A stretch of DNA of 64,000 nt from CF-162 sp040882565. Its GTDB lineage: Bacteria; Chloroflexota; Dehalococcoidia; SM23-28-2; RBG-16-64-32. The stretch spans positions 20,839 to 84,838 of the forward strand of contig JBBEAZ010000030.1 of NCBI GenBank assembly GCA_040882565.1. Direction: 5' to 3'. Within the stretch, counting starts at the first letter, position 1; each line of letters opens with the position of its first letter. Shown piece by piece: positions 23,135-31,736 of the stretch. The translations under genes were made by a program, and so were the position numbers. The notes under the pieces are model-generated. The model did not search any database. It was not told the origin of the DNA and saw nothing but the letters and a program-made list of their open reading frames with translations.

Positions 23135-24202
23135 ATGTCTGACAGGAGCTACAGGATTGCCGTCCTGCCCGGCGACGGCACGGGTCCGGAAGTCGTCCGC
23201 GAAGGACTGAAGGTGCTGGAAGCCGCCGCCGCGGCGACGGGCTTCCGCTACGATCTCGAGCACTACGACCTCGGCGGCGAGCGCTACCTCAGCACGGGCG
23301 ACATTTTGCCGGATTCCGCGCTCGAAGAACTGCGTGGCTTCGATGCGATTTTCCTCGGCGCGATTGGTCACCCGGAGGTGCAGCCCGGAGTACTCGAGAA
23401 GGGGCTGCTGCTGCGGCTGCGCTTCGAGCTGGACCAGTACATCAACCTGCGGCCGGTGAAGCTGTACCCGAACGTCGAATGTCCACTCAAGGACAAGGGG
23501 CCGGAGGACATCGACTTTGTGGTCGTACGTGAGAATACGGAGGGCCTGTACAGCGGGATGGGCGGCTTCCAGTACAAGGGGACGCCGCAAGAGGTCTCGA
23601 CGCAGATTCACATGACGACGCGCTTCGGCGCCGAACGCGCGATCCGCTACGCCTTCGACCTGACACGCAAGCGCGACAAGGTGAAGCAGTTGCACCTCGT
23701 CGGCAAGACGAACGTTCTGACGTTCGTCCACGACACCTGGTGGCGCGCTTTCAACGAAGTTGGCGAGGCGGATTACCCCGATGTGCGGCGCGAGTACGCG
23801 CACGTCGACGCGACGTGCATGTGGTTTGTGAAGAACCCGGAATGGTTCGACGTCATCGTTGTCGAAAACATGTTCGGTGACGTGATCACCGACCTCGGCG
23901 CCATGATCCAGGGTGGCATGGGAATCGCCGCCGGCGGCAATATCAACCCGGCCGGTGTCTCGATGTTCGAGCCGATCGGCGGGAGCGCCCCAAAGTACAC
24001 GGGCCAGGGTGTGATTTGCCCCCTGGCCGCCATCGCGGCCGCGCAGATGATGATGGAGCACCTCGGTGAGGAAGAGGCCGGGCGGCGCATCGAAGACGCC
24101 ATCGTGAGGGCGCTGGCCACCGGCAAGATCAAAACGCTCTCCGCAGGCAAGATGGGCATGAGCACCAGCGAAGTCGGCGATTTGGTCGCGGGCCTCGTCT
24201 AA
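23135..24202 (+). CDS. leuB: Isocitrate/isopropylmalate dehydrogenase family, probable 3-isopropylmalate dehydrogenase
   Basis: A 355-aa NAD-dependent beta-decarboxylating dehydrogenase. PGDGTGPEVV at the N-terminus, the substrate Arg in YINLRPVKLYPN, RENTEGLYSG, the catalytic region KTNVLTFVHDTW, the metal Asp segment ENMFGDVITDLGA and the cofactor loop FEPIGGSAPKYTG. The same family includes tartrate, homoisocitrate and isocitrate dehydrogenases; the Asp/His pattern at the cofactor site (GSAPKYTG) favours NAD. The citramalate synthase gene 1.2 kb away supports a role in isoleucine/leucine synthesis. Confidence 0.75.
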   Translation: MSDRSYRIAVLPGDGTGPEVVREGLKVLEAAAAATGFRYDLEHYDLGGERYLSTGDILPDSALEELRGFDAIFLGAIGHPEVQPGVLEKGLLLRLRFELDQYINLRPVKLYPNVECPLKDKGPEDIDFVVVRENTEGLYSGMGGFQYKGTPQEVSTQIHMTTRFGAERAIRYAFDLTRKRDKVKQLHLVGKTNVLTFVHDTWWRAFNEVGEADYPDVRREYAHVDATCMWFVKNPEWFDVIVVENMFGDVITDLGAMIQGGMGIAAGGNINPAGVSMFEPIGGSAPKYTGQGVICPLAAIAAAQMMMEHLGEEEAGRRIEDAIVRALATGKIKTLSAGKMGMSTSEVGDLVAGLV

Positions 24203-24243
24203 GCTGCCTTCCCTCCGGCACTTTCGTTGACAGACCCCGGTGA

Positions 24244-24462
24244 CGGGCGCATCATGCTGGTAGTCCGTACCAGAGGGGTGAACGCATTCGCAATCGAATA
24301 GACGCCGGGTTACCCGTGCCCGAATGCGCGGCCGCCTTCGGTGACGTCGATTGCAGCGGATACGTGGATGTCATCGACTCGTTGAAGATCTTGGCATTCG
24401 ACGCCGGGATACCAAAGCCGCAAACGGCCTATTGCCCGGCGGTCGCCGCGGCGTTCGCTTAG
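24244..24462 (+). pseudogene. Relic of a dockerin-like C-terminal domain
   Basis: An open frame without a start codon, ending at TAG 24462, reads IDAGLPVPECAAAF followed by GDVDCSGYVDVIDSLKILAF and DAGIPKPQTAYCP. This is the GDVxCxGxVxxxDSLKILxxxAGxP.xxxxCP pattern of dockerin-like repeats found at the end of secreted proteins, here 1.5 repeats. It is cut off by a TGA at 24241 and overlaps the purU stop by three bases. It looks like the last remains of a decayed extracellular protein gene. A related repeat type ends the protease at 61.1 kb. Confidence 0.5.
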
Positions 24463-25322
24463 TCGAAGACGACGGTCTTGTTGCCGTAGACGACAACGCG
24501 GTTGCGCAGGTGTAGATCGACGGCGCGCGCCAGCACGTTGCGCTCGACGTCGCGGCCCTTGCGGATGAGGTCCGTGACTGAGTCACGGTGACTGACGCGG
24601 GCGACGTCCTGGTCGATAATTGATCCCTGGTCAAGGGCCGCGGTGACGTAGTGGGCGGTGGCGCCGATGATCTTGACGCCGCGCTCGTAGGCCTGGTGGT
24701 AGGGACGGGCGCCGGCGAAGGCGGGGAGGAATGAGTGGTGGATGTTGATGATGCGGTTCGGGTAACGCCCGACGAAGTCCTCGCTGAGCACCTGCATGTA
24801 GCGGGCGAGGACGATGGCGTCGACATCCCACTCTTCGAGTAGCTTCAGCGCCAGGTGTTCCTGCGCCGTCTTGTTGTGCTCGTCCACGGGCAGGCAGTGA
24901 AAGTTGACGCCGTATGTTTCTGCGATCTCGCGATGGTCTTCGTGGTTGCTGATGATCAACGGCACCTCGCCGCGCAGTTCGCCCATCCGCCAGCGGCCGA
25001 GCAGATCGTAGAGGCAGTGCGGTAACTTCGAGACGAAGAGGGCGACGCGGGGGACGTAGTCGCTGTAATGGAGGCTCCATTGCATGCCAAAATGGAGAGC
25101 AATCGGCTTGAAGGTGGATTCGATCTCCTCGCGTGGGACTTCGAAGCCATCCAGTTCCCACTCCACGCGCTGGAGGAAGACGCCTTCCTCTTTGTCGGTG
25201 TGCTGGTCGGCGTGGATGATGTTGCCGTTGTTTCGGTAGAGGAAATCGGAGACAGCGGCGACCAGGCCGCGCTGGTCGCGGCAAGAGATCAGGAGTGTGG
25301 CGGTAATTGGTTCGTCAGTCAT
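24459..25322 (-). CDS. purU: Formyltetrahydrofolate deformylase
   Basis: A 287-aa enzyme that hydrolyses 10-formyl-THF to THF and formate. It has an N-terminal ACT domain (about 6-85, LLISCRDQRGLVAAVSDFLY) and a formyltransferase-like domain with ARYMQVLSEDF, the catalytic His in IINIHHSFLPAFAGARPYHQ, and the Asp-containing GSIIDQDV. In some bacteria PurU supplies formate or keeps the one-carbon pool in balance with purine synthesis; purH and the rest of the pathway are encoded at 32-38.6 kb. ATG 25322. Confidence 0.92.
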   Translation of the reverse strand: MTDEPITATLLISCRDQRGLVAAVSDFLYRNNGNIIHADQHTDKEEGVFLQRVEWELDGFEVPREEIESTFKPIALHFGMQWSLHYSDYVPRVALFVSKLPHCLYDLLGRWRMGELRGEVPLIISNHEDHREIAETYGVNFHCLPVDEHNKTAQEHLALKLLEEWDVDAIVLARYMQVLSEDFVGRYPNRIINIHHSFLPAFAGARPYHQAYERGVKIIGATAHYVTAALDQGSIIDQDVARVSHRDSVTDLIRKGRDVERNVLARAVDLHLRNRVVVYGNKTVVFD

Positions 25323-25375
25323 GTCGTATTAGTGGACGGAATTATAGCGCGGGTGTTGTAGGGAATCCCGCACTT

Positions 25376-25403
25376 TTGTCTCACAGCGCCTTCGGGATAC
25401 ACT
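25376..25403 (+). promoter_or_regulatory. cimA promoter, probably leaderless
   Basis: TTGTCT (25376-25381), a 16-bp spacer and TACACT (25398-25403). The cimA ATG is at 25413, nine bases after the -10 box, with no Shine-Dalgarno sequence between. Confidence 0.45.
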
Positions 25404-25412
25404 GAAGCGGCC

Positions 25413-27014
25413 ATGAATCCCAGCAAAACGCCCATCGAGCTGTACGACACGACGCTCCGTGACGGCACCCAAATGGAGGGCATCTCGCTGTCCGTCTCGG
25501 ACAAGCTGAAGATCGCGGAGCGGCTCGACGAGGTCGGCGTTCACTACATCGAGGGCGGCTGGCCCGGGTCGAACCCGAAGGACGCCGAGTTCTTCGCACG
25601 AGCGGGCGAGCTGCGCTTGCAAAAGGCGAAGCTCGTTGCGTTCGGCTCGACGCGCAGAGCCGGTTCAACGGCGGAAAACGACCCGAACCTTCGGGCCCTC
25701 GTCGACGCGAGGACGCCGGTCGTGACGATCGTCGGGAAGGCGAGCGGGCGCCAGGTAACGCAGGTGCTGGAGACGACGCTTGAGGAGAACCTCGCGATGC
25801 TGGCGGACTCGTTCCGCTTTCTCAAGAGCAAAGGCCTGAAAGTGTTCTTCGACGCCGAGCATTTCTTCGACGGCTTTGCTTTCGACAAGGAATACGCGCT
25901 GCAGTGCCTGAAGACCGCAGCCGGCGCCGGTGCGGATTGCGTCGTGCTCTGCGACACCAATGGCGGGACCGTGTCATCGCAGGTGGCGGAAATCGTGCGA
26001 CTGGTTCTATCGGAGGTGGACTGCCAGGTCGGCATGCACGCACACAACGGCGCGGACGTGGCCGTCGCCAACTCGCTTACGGCAGTTGAGGCCGGGGCGA
26101 CGCATGTGCAGGGCGCGGCGAACGGCTACGGCGATATGAGCGGTAACGCGAATATGTTCAGCATCATCGCCAACCTCAAGTTGAAGATGGGCATTGAAGT
26201 CGTCACGGATGAGCAGTTGCAGAAGCTTACCGAGGTCTCGCACTTCATCAGCGAGGTTGCAAACATGCCGCCGAGCCCGCGACAGCCGTACGTCGGTTCC
26301 GCGGCGTTCGCACACAAGGCAGGGCTGCACGCGGCGGCCATGGTCAAGGAATCGTGGTCGTACCAACACATCGATCCTGTGCTCGTCGGCAACGACACGC
26401 GGATACTGATCTCTGAGCTGGCAGGACGGCGGAACATCGTGGCCAAGCTCGAAGAGCAGGGTGTGCACCTGGACCTGAGCCAGGAGGATGTGCGCGGGTT
26501 GCTAGAGAAGGTCAAGCTGATGGAGTCGCGGGGTTTCGTCTACGAGGGCGCCGAGGCGTCCTTTGAGCTGCTGGTGCGCCGCAGCCGGCCGGACTATCAG
26601 CCATTCTTCGAACTGGTGGACTTCATGGTGGTCGAGCGGCGGCACCGCAACCCGACCGAGGAGACGCGCGAGATGATCTCGGAGGCGATGGTTAAGCTGC
26701 GCGTCGGCGAACGGATGATGATCACGGCGGATGAAGGGAACGGCCCTGTGAACGCGCTGGACGGAGCGGTCCGCAAGGCACTGGCAGAGACGTACCCGGA
26801 CATCGGGACGATCCACCTGGTGGACTACAAGGTGCGAATCATCGATTCGGCGGCCGGCACTGGCGCCCAGGTCCGTGTTCTGATCGAGTCGACGGACGGC
26901 CAGGAGACATGGACGACCGTTGGTTCGTCGACAGACATTATCGAGGCATCGTGGCTGGCGCTGGCCGACAGCCTGGAATACTGGTTGACGCGGCGCAACG
27001 GCGCTCGTAACTAA
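25413..27014 (+). CDS. cimA: Citramalate synthase
   Basis: A 533-aa enzyme condensing pyruvate and acetyl-CoA to (R)-citramalate, the first step of the threonine-independent isoleucine pathway. The DRE-TIM barrel shows YDTTLRDGTQMEGISLS, the HxH metal site GMHAHNGADVAVANSL, and GNGPVNALDGAVRKAL in the C-terminal allosteric domain. The long GYGDMSGNANM segment and the length fit the CimA/LeuA2 group (COG0119, about 530 aa) rather than 2-isopropylmalate synthase. LeuB upstream can act in the same pathway. Confidence 0.92.
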   Translation: MNPSKTPIELYDTTLRDGTQMEGISLSVSDKLKIAERLDEVGVHYIEGGWPGSNPKDAEFFARAGELRLQKAKLVAFGSTRRAGSTAENDPNLRALVDARTPVVTIVGKASGRQVTQVLETTLEENLAMLADSFRFLKSKGLKVFFDAEHFFDGFAFDKEYALQCLKTAAGAGADCVVLCDTNGGTVSSQVAEIVRLVLSEVDCQVGMHAHNGADVAVANSLTAVEAGATHVQGAANGYGDMSGNANMFSIIANLKLKMGIEVVTDEQLQKLTEVSHFISEVANMPPSPRQPYVGSAAFAHKAGLHAAAMVKESWSYQHIDPVLVGNDTRILISELAGRRNIVAKLEEQGVHLDLSQEDVRGLLEKVKLMESRGFVYEGAEASFELLVRRSRPDYQPFFELVDFMVVERRHRNPTEETREMISEAMVKLRVGERMMITADEGNGPVNALDGAVRKALAETYPDIGTIHLVDYKVRIIDSAAGTGAQVRVLIESTDGQETWTTVGSSTDIIEASWLALADSLEYWLTRRNGARN

Positions 27015-27041
27015 TCACCTGCTGCTCACGTTTACACGAGC

Positions 27042-27770
27042 GTGACTGACGCCCAGGTCCGCGCCGCCCTTATCGCCCTATGGCTTGCAGGACTGGTCGT
27101 ATTTGCGCTGATGGCCGTGCTCGCGGCCGCCCACGACACGTTCCCCATGGACGTCTGGTTGACAGAGCGGCTACAGTCCGTGCACAGCGAGGCGCTCAGC
27201 CAGACACTCAACACGACGTCGGATCTGGCGGTGATGCCGTGGCTGGCGCTCGTTGCGGGCGTTGCTGTGGTCGGCTACCTCGTCCGGGGCGGACCGATGC
27301 CGCCGCTCCTCCTCGTTGCCGCTGTCACCTCGCGCGTGGTGGTCGGGATTCTCAAGGAGGTGGTCGAGCGGCCGCGTCCGTCCCCGAGTCTCGTGGATGT
27401 GGAGCATCAGTTGAGCAGCCTGTCGTTTCCGAGCGGGCACTCGTTCAACGCGATGCTCATCTACGGACTGATCTTCTACTTCGCGACGGTCCTTGTGCGG
27501 CCGCCGGCCAGCCGCCGCGCCATCCAGGCTGCGTGCGTCTGGGTGATTGTGCTCACGGGCGTCCAGCGAGTCTACTTTGGTTACCACTGGACAAGCGACG
27601 TGCTGGGCGGCTTCCTGCTTGGCGCCGTGTTCGTTGGTGTATTCGTCGGGCTGCACAGGCTTAGTCTGCGCTCGCCGATGCTGCAGCGGCGCTTGCGCGG
27701 CGGCTCCTTCGCGTTTAGTCTAGCGCCAGCCTCGCCAGGTGTGTCCCATACCCGATCGGAACACCAGTAA
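27042..27770 (+). CDS. PAP2-family phosphatase, membrane
   Basis: A 242-aa membrane protein of the phosphatidic-acid phosphatase type 2 superfamily. The three motifs are complete: KEVVERPRP, PSGHS and RVYFGYHWTSDVLGG. Five to six helices are expected, with the active site facing outward. Members dephosphorylate undecaprenyl pyrophosphate (BacA-independent recycling) or phospholipids. GTG 27042 is the likely start. It overlaps the CvpA gene by one base (TAATG). Confidence 0.85.
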   Translation: MTDAQVRAALIALWLAGLVVFALMAVLAAAHDTFPMDVWLTERLQSVHSEALSQTLNTTSDLAVMPWLALVAGVAVVGYLVRGGPMPPLLLVAAVTSRVVVGILKEVVERPRPSPSLVDVEHQLSSLSFPSGHSFNAMLIYGLIFYFATVLVRPPASRRAIQAACVWVIVLTGVQRVYFGYHWTSDVLGGFLLGAVFVGVFVGLHRLSLRSPMLQRRLRGGSFAFSLAPASPGVSHTRSEHQ

Positions 27771-28282
27771 TGAACTGGCTCGATGTAGCGATCGTCCTGG
27801 TCATTGTCGGCTTCACTGTGGCGGCATATTCATCCGGCCTCATTCGCGAAGTGGTGACGCTCGCTGCTGTCGTCATTGGTATCGTGGTGGCAGGCGCGTT
27901 GTATGACAACCTGGCGCGAGACGTGCTGGTGTTCATCAACAACGAAGGCGCAGCGGAGGCGGTGTCGTTCCTGGCGCTTTTTGGCTCGGTGTATCTCTTT
28001 GGGCAGATCGCGGCTTACATGCTGAAGACGGGCGCATCGCTGCTGATGCTCGGGCCGTGGGATCACCTGGGCGGCGCAGCATTCGGCCTAATCAAGGCGA
28101 TCTTCATCGTGCAGATCCTGCTGATCGTCTTCGCCGGCTACCCGAGCCTTGGCATGGATGAAACGGTCGACAATTCGGCATTGGCGACGTACTTCGTGGA
28201 CGACTTCTCGTTTCTCCTGAGCCTGCTGCCGCAGAATTTCGAAGATAGGATAGACGACTTCCTCGCGCCGACACCCGCATAG
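27770..28282 (+). CDS. CvpA family membrane protein
   Basis: A 170-aa protein with four predicted helices and the CvpA pattern (NWLDVAIVLVIVGFTVAAYS, GLIREVVTLAAVVIGIVVAG, PWDHLGGAAFGLIKAIFIV). CvpA proteins affect colicin V production, envelope integrity and purine-related phenotypes in other bacteria; the biochemical role is unknown. It is translationally coupled to the PAP2 gene, so a role at the envelope is likely. Confidence 0.8.
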   Translation: MNWLDVAIVLVIVGFTVAAYSSGLIREVVTLAAVVIGIVVAGALYDNLARDVLVFINNEGAAEAVSFLALFGSVYLFGQIAAYMLKTGASLLMLGPWDHLGGAAFGLIKAIFIVQILLIVFAGYPSLGMDETVDNSALATYFVDDFSFLLSLLPQNFEDRIDDFLAPTPA

Positions 28283-28300
28283 TCCTTTACGGTGCGATTA

Positions 28301-28330
28301 TTGCCGCCCTGCAAATCTGTCTGATAGTAT
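28301..28330 (+). promoter_or_regulatory. Promoter of the HNH gene
   Basis: TTGCCG (28301-28306), an 18-bp spacer and TAGTAT (28325-28330); ATG at 28353. Confidence 0.45.
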
Positions 28331-28352
28331 GATTTCCGGTGGTGATTTCTAG

Positions 28353-28889
28353 ATGGGGCCACGTTTACCAGTATTGGTGCTCAATCAAAATTTCGAGCCG
28401 CTAAACGTTTGCAACGTCAGGCGGGCTCTAGTTCTGCTTGACCGCAACAAAGCGGAAATCATCGAAAACGGCCGCGGATACCTTCACAGCGCCACTGCCC
28501 TCTACGAAATCCCTTCTATCATTCGCCTCGCGTACCTGATCCGGCGACCGCGTCCGCAGGGCCGGCTCACCCGGCGCGACATCTTCCTGCGCGACCACTT
28601 CACCTGCCAGTACTGCGGCTCGACGACGAAGGACCTGACGCTGGACCACGTGTTGCCGCGACACCGGGGCGGCGCGCACGAGTGGGAGAACGTGGTCGCG
28701 GCGTGTAAGCGCTGCAACCACCAGAAAGCGGGTCACACACCCGAAGAGGCGCGAATGCATTTGCGCAAAGAGCCGTACCAGCCGACGTATAGCTACTTCC
28801 GTACGTTCTACCACTACTTGGAGAGCAACCAAGGGTGGCGGAAGTTTATTCCGGCGATCGACGGCGATCCGGACGGCGGCTTCGCGTAA
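28353..28889 (+). CDS. HNH endonuclease family protein
   Basis: A 178-aa protein with the HNH/zinc motif CQYCG, LTLDHVLPRHRGGAHEWEN and CKRCNHQKAG (two CxxC pairs around the D-H metal site). The N-terminal VLVLNQNFEPLNVCNVRRAL is typical of a widespread stand-alone HNH group found in Actinobacteria, Cyanobacteria and Chloroflexota. Its role in the cell is undefined (DNA repair or restriction). No methylase or phage gene lies nearby. Confidence 0.85.
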   Translation: MGPRLPVLVLNQNFEPLNVCNVRRALVLLDRNKAEIIENGRGYLHSATALYEIPSIIRLAYLIRRPRPQGRLTRRDIFLRDHFTCQYCGSTTKDLTLDHVLPRHRGGAHEWENVVAACKRCNHQKAGHTPEEARMHLRKEPYQPTYSYFRTFYHYLESNQGWRKFIPAIDGDPDGGFA

Positions 28890-28958
28890 CCGCGTCAGCG
28901 CGGCAGGCAGCTCCCCTACGCAGTCTCCCCGCAAAAGGACGCCTTCGACCGAAATCCG

Positions 28959-29774
28959 TCACTTTTGGCACTGGCGGCAGAAGTTGGTCTCGCGGCCGCC
29001 GGATGTGATGGCGGTGATCTTGTGGCCACAGCGCGGGCAGTCTTCCCCGCCTTTAGCGTGCACCCGCAGATGGTCGCGGTACATCTTCAAGGGCAAGCCC
29101 TTTTCTTCCATTGTCTCGGTGACTATCGGTGAAGCCCAGTTCATGACGTCACGGATCGAACGGAAGAGCTTGCGCAACTCGTCCTCGGGAATGTCCGTAC
29201 GCTTGCGGAAGGGGTGGATGCCGGCCTCCCACAAAACTTCGTCCGAGTAAGCGTTGCCGATGCCAGCGATCGTGCGCTCGCTGGTGATGATGTTCTTGAT
29301 CATGCCGCGGCCGGTCATCATCCGCGCGAGGAAGCCGTCCTCGTTGAGGTGGGGGCTCATGATGTCGGCGCCCATCTCGGACCAGCGCGGGATGTGCTCG
29401 GCAAACTCCTCCGGTCGCACCAGGAACGCGCGGCCCATGCGGCGCTCGTCGGAATAGCGCAGGTCCATGCCGTTGTCGAGATGGAGGATCCAGCAGGTCA
29501 TTGAGCGGCGCTTGTGTGCAGGCTCAACGTACTGGTAGCGGCCGGCGAGCATCGCATGAACGACCAGGTAGTCGCCGCTATCGAACGGAAACATCAGGAG
29601 CTTGGCGTGACGGTAGACCGGCTTGAAGACCTGGCCCTTCATCCGCTCGAGGAACTCCTCCCGCCCGACACGGACGATCCAGGCGATCGGGGCCTCCGCC
29701 TCGACTACGGCCAGGCGTGGCAAGCGCTTGTTGAAGTAGGTAGCGTAGCCTTCGAGGTCGGGTATCTCTGGCAT
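28959..29774 (-). CDS. Fpg/Nei-family DNA glycosylase
   Basis: A 271-aa base-excision repair enzyme. After Met removal the N-terminus is Pro-Glu (PEIPDLEG), the catalytic pair of Fpg/Nei. The conserved Lys is in YRHAKLLMF, the H2TH motif in IAGIGNAYSDEVLWEAGIHP, and the C-terminal zinc finger is CPRCGHKI...FCRQCQ with the DNA-contacting Arg in GGRETN. It removes oxidised bases and nicks the abasic site. PEIPDLE rather than PELPEVE leaves Fpg versus Nei open. Confidence 0.87.
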   Translation of the reverse strand: MPEIPDLEGYATYFNKRLPRLAVVEAEAPIAWIVRVGREEFLERMKGQVFKPVYRHAKLLMFPFDSGDYLVVHAMLAGRYQYVEPAHKRRSMTCWILHLDNGMDLRYSDERRMGRAFLVRPEEFAEHIPRWSEMGADIMSPHLNEDGFLARMMTGRGMIKNIITSERTIAGIGNAYSDEVLWEAGIHPFRKRTDIPEDELRKLFRSIRDVMNWASPIVTETMEEKGLPLKMYRDHLRVHAKGGEDCPRCGHKITAITSGGRETNFCRQCQK

Positions 29775-29782
29775 GGTGTTCC

Positions 29783-30631
29783 TTAGCCGGGAAGCCGGTA
29801 ACGGGGATACGAGCCGAGGACGCGGAAGGTCGAACAGTGGCCCTGAATTTGTGCCAACGCTTCGGAGAGGGCAGGGTCGTTGCGGTGACCTGTCACATCG
29901 ACGAGGAAGATGTACGTGCCGAGCTTCTCCCGGCTCGGGCGGGACTCAATCTTCGAGAGGTTGATCGACCGCGTGGCGAGTTCCTGAAGAGCGGCGACGA
30001 GCTGGCCCGGCCGGTCTTCGTTGGCGAAGGTGAAGGCGATGGAAGTCTTGTCGTCGCCGGTGGGCGCGTGGTCTTCGGTCGCGATCACGACGAAGCGCGT
30101 GTGATTCGGGCTACGGTCCTGAATCCCGGCGGCAACCACTTCGGCCCCATAGAACACTGCGGCGCGGCGGCTGGCGATCGCGGCAGCACCCGGCCTCGCC
30201 ATTACCGCCTCGACAGCGGCGGCTGTGGAAAGTGCCGCCTCGATTTCAGCGTTGGGGAACTCGCGCTCGATGAAACCCCGGCACTGGGCAATCGCGATCG
30301 GGATCGACTTGATGACGGTGATCTCATCAGCTTTGGTGCCGGGCCGGGCCAGGAGGAGGTTTTCGATGGGAAGCACAGTCTCGGCGTAGATGCGTAGCGG
30401 CGCTGTGGTGTGGACTAGCAGGTCAAGGGTCTCGTTGACGGCGCCTTCGAGGCTGTTCTCGATGGGCACGACGCCCTCGGCCGTCTCCCCGGCTGTAACG
30501 GAGTTGGCTACGGCGGTGATTGTGGGCATTGGCACGAGTTTGAAGCCGGCGCCCACCCGTTCCGCATAGGCGAGCGCGGCTTCCTCGGTGTTGGTACCGG
30601 GCGGGCCGAAATAGGCGAGGCGCTTGGTCAT
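29783..30631 (-). CDS. pheA: Prephenate dehydratase
   Basis: A 282-aa enzyme converting prephenate to phenylpyruvate for phenylalanine. The catalytic domain begins LAYFGPPGTNTEEAALAY and includes VVPIENSLEGAVNETLDLL; the C-terminal ACT domain (about 200-280, SIAFTFANEDRPGQLVAALQ and the ESRPSREKLGTYIFLVD motif) gives phenylalanine feedback. There is no fused chorismate mutase. It sits just downstream of the TrkA cluster and may be cotranscribed with it. Confidence 0.93.
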   Translation of the reverse strand: MTKRLAYFGPPGTNTEEAALAYAERVGAGFKLVPMPTITAVANSVTAGETAEGVVPIENSLEGAVNETLDLLVHTTAPLRIYAETVLPIENLLLARPGTKADEITVIKSIPIAIAQCRGFIEREFPNAEIEAALSTAAAVEAVMARPGAAAIASRRAAVFYGAEVVAAGIQDRSPNHTRFVVIATEDHAPTGDDKTSIAFTFANEDRPGQLVAALQELATRSINLSKIESRPSREKLGTYIFLVDVTGHRNDPALSEALAQIQGHCSTFRVLGSYPRYRLPG

Positions 30632-30647
30632 GCCGGGATTGTACCGC

Positions 30648-31310
30648 TCAGGCGCTGGTCAGAACCTGACGCAGAGTGTCTTCGTTCTCGCGGCGGGCTA
30701 CGGCGAGGATTTCGTCTTCGGCGGAAATCACGGTCTCGCTTGACGGTACCCGTGGCACGCCGTCGCGACTGATGATCAGGACGACGAGTGATTCGTGAGG
30801 CAGCAGCAGGTCCTTGATCGCCTTGCCAACCGTGCGCGCCTGCGGCGGGATCTTGACGCCGACCAGCTCAAGGCCGCCTGCAAGCGCCAGCAGAGGGATC
30901 ATCTGGTGGGTCGGCAGTTCCTGCTCAATCTGGGCGAGGATCGCGACGGTCGCGCTGATCGTGGTGTCGATACCCAGGCGTTTGAAGATCTCCTGGTTCT
31001 TGGGGTTGTTGATGCGGGCGATCGTGCGCGGGACGTTGAATTTCGTCTTCGCCAGCTGGCACGTCACGAGGTTGTCTTCATCGTCCCCGGTCACAGCGAT
31101 GACCATGTCGGCACGGCCGAAGCCGGCGAGATCGGCGGTTGCAGCTTCACAGCCGTCGCCGCGGAGGACGATGTCGCCGAGCTCTTCGGCGATGCGCTCG
31201 CACTTCGCGCTGTCTTGCTCGATTATCAGGACTTCGTGGAGGGGGTCTCCCAGGAGTTCCTTGGCCAGGTAGTAGCCGACTTTCCCACCGCCGATGATGA
31301 TGACGTACAT
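30648..31310 (-). CDS. trkA: TrkA-type K+ uptake regulatory protein (RCK_N plus RCK_C)
   Basis: A 220-aa protein with an N-terminal nucleotide-binding RCK domain (MYVIIIGGGKVGYYLAKELL, Asp-rich partner site LIIEQDSAKC) and a C-terminal TrkA_C domain (about 135-215, LVGVKIPPQARTVGKAIKDL). It gates a potassium channel/transporter in response to NAD(H) or nucleotides. RCK_C domains bind c-di-AMP in several Gram-positive proteins. No TrkH/TrkG gene is visible in the window. It starts one base after the preceding TrkA-N gene's stop. Confidence 0.85.
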   Translation of the reverse strand: MYVIIIGGGKVGYYLAKELLGDPLHEVLIIEQDSAKCERIAEELGDIVLRGDGCEAATADLAGFGRADMVIAVTGDDEDNLVTCQLAKTKFNVPRTIARINNPKNQEIFKRLGIDTTISATVAILAQIEQELPTHQMIPLLALAGGLELVGVKIPPQARTVGKAIKDLLLPHESLVVLIISRDGVPRVPSSETVISAEDEILAVARRENEDTLRQVLTSA

Positions 31311-31736
31311 CTAGGCCTCTCCCCCGCCTGGTTCAGACTTACCGATGAGGAGGTCGTGGAGCAGGTTTGCGCCGACGATCGTTGGGCTAATGGTTTCCAG
31401 GCCCATTTCCTCGTACATTTTCTCGCGGATCGGGTCGTAGATGCGGCAGAGCGTTCGAGGGACGCCGAAGATGTGCTTGGCGACCTGTGTTGAGAAGACG
31501 TTGCGGTTGTCGCCCTGCGTAACGGCGATGAACGCGTCCGCGTCGCCGATGCCGACGCGGGCGAGCACGTCCTGATCGATGCCGTTACCGATGTGCTTCT
31601 TGCCCTTGAAATCGACCGGTAGCCGACGGAAGGCGTCGGCGCGGGTGTCGAGAACCGTCACCTCGTGGCCCTCCTCCGACAGGCGGCCCGCCAGCGCCGA
31701 GCCAACACGGCCACAGCCCATGATCACGACCTTCAT
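31311..31736 (-). CDS. TrkA-N (RCK_N) domain protein
   Basis: A 141-aa protein, RCK_N domain only: MKVVIMGCGRVGSALAGRLS, EVTVLDTRADAF and IAVTQGDNRNVFSTQVAKHI. It probably forms a mixed complex with the longer TrkA encoded next to it, like the CeoB/CeoC pair of mycobacteria. ATG 31736 overlaps the UspA stop by one base (TGATG). The longer in-frame start would overlap uspA by 46 bases without a ribosome-binding site. Confidence 0.8.
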   Translation of the reverse strand: MKVVIMGCGRVGSALAGRLSEEGHEVTVLDTRADAFRRLPVDFKGKKHIGNGIDQDVLARVGIGDADAFIAVTQGDNRNVFSTQVAKHIFGVPRTLCRIYDPIREKMYEEMGLETISPTIVGANLLHDLLIGKSEPGGGEA

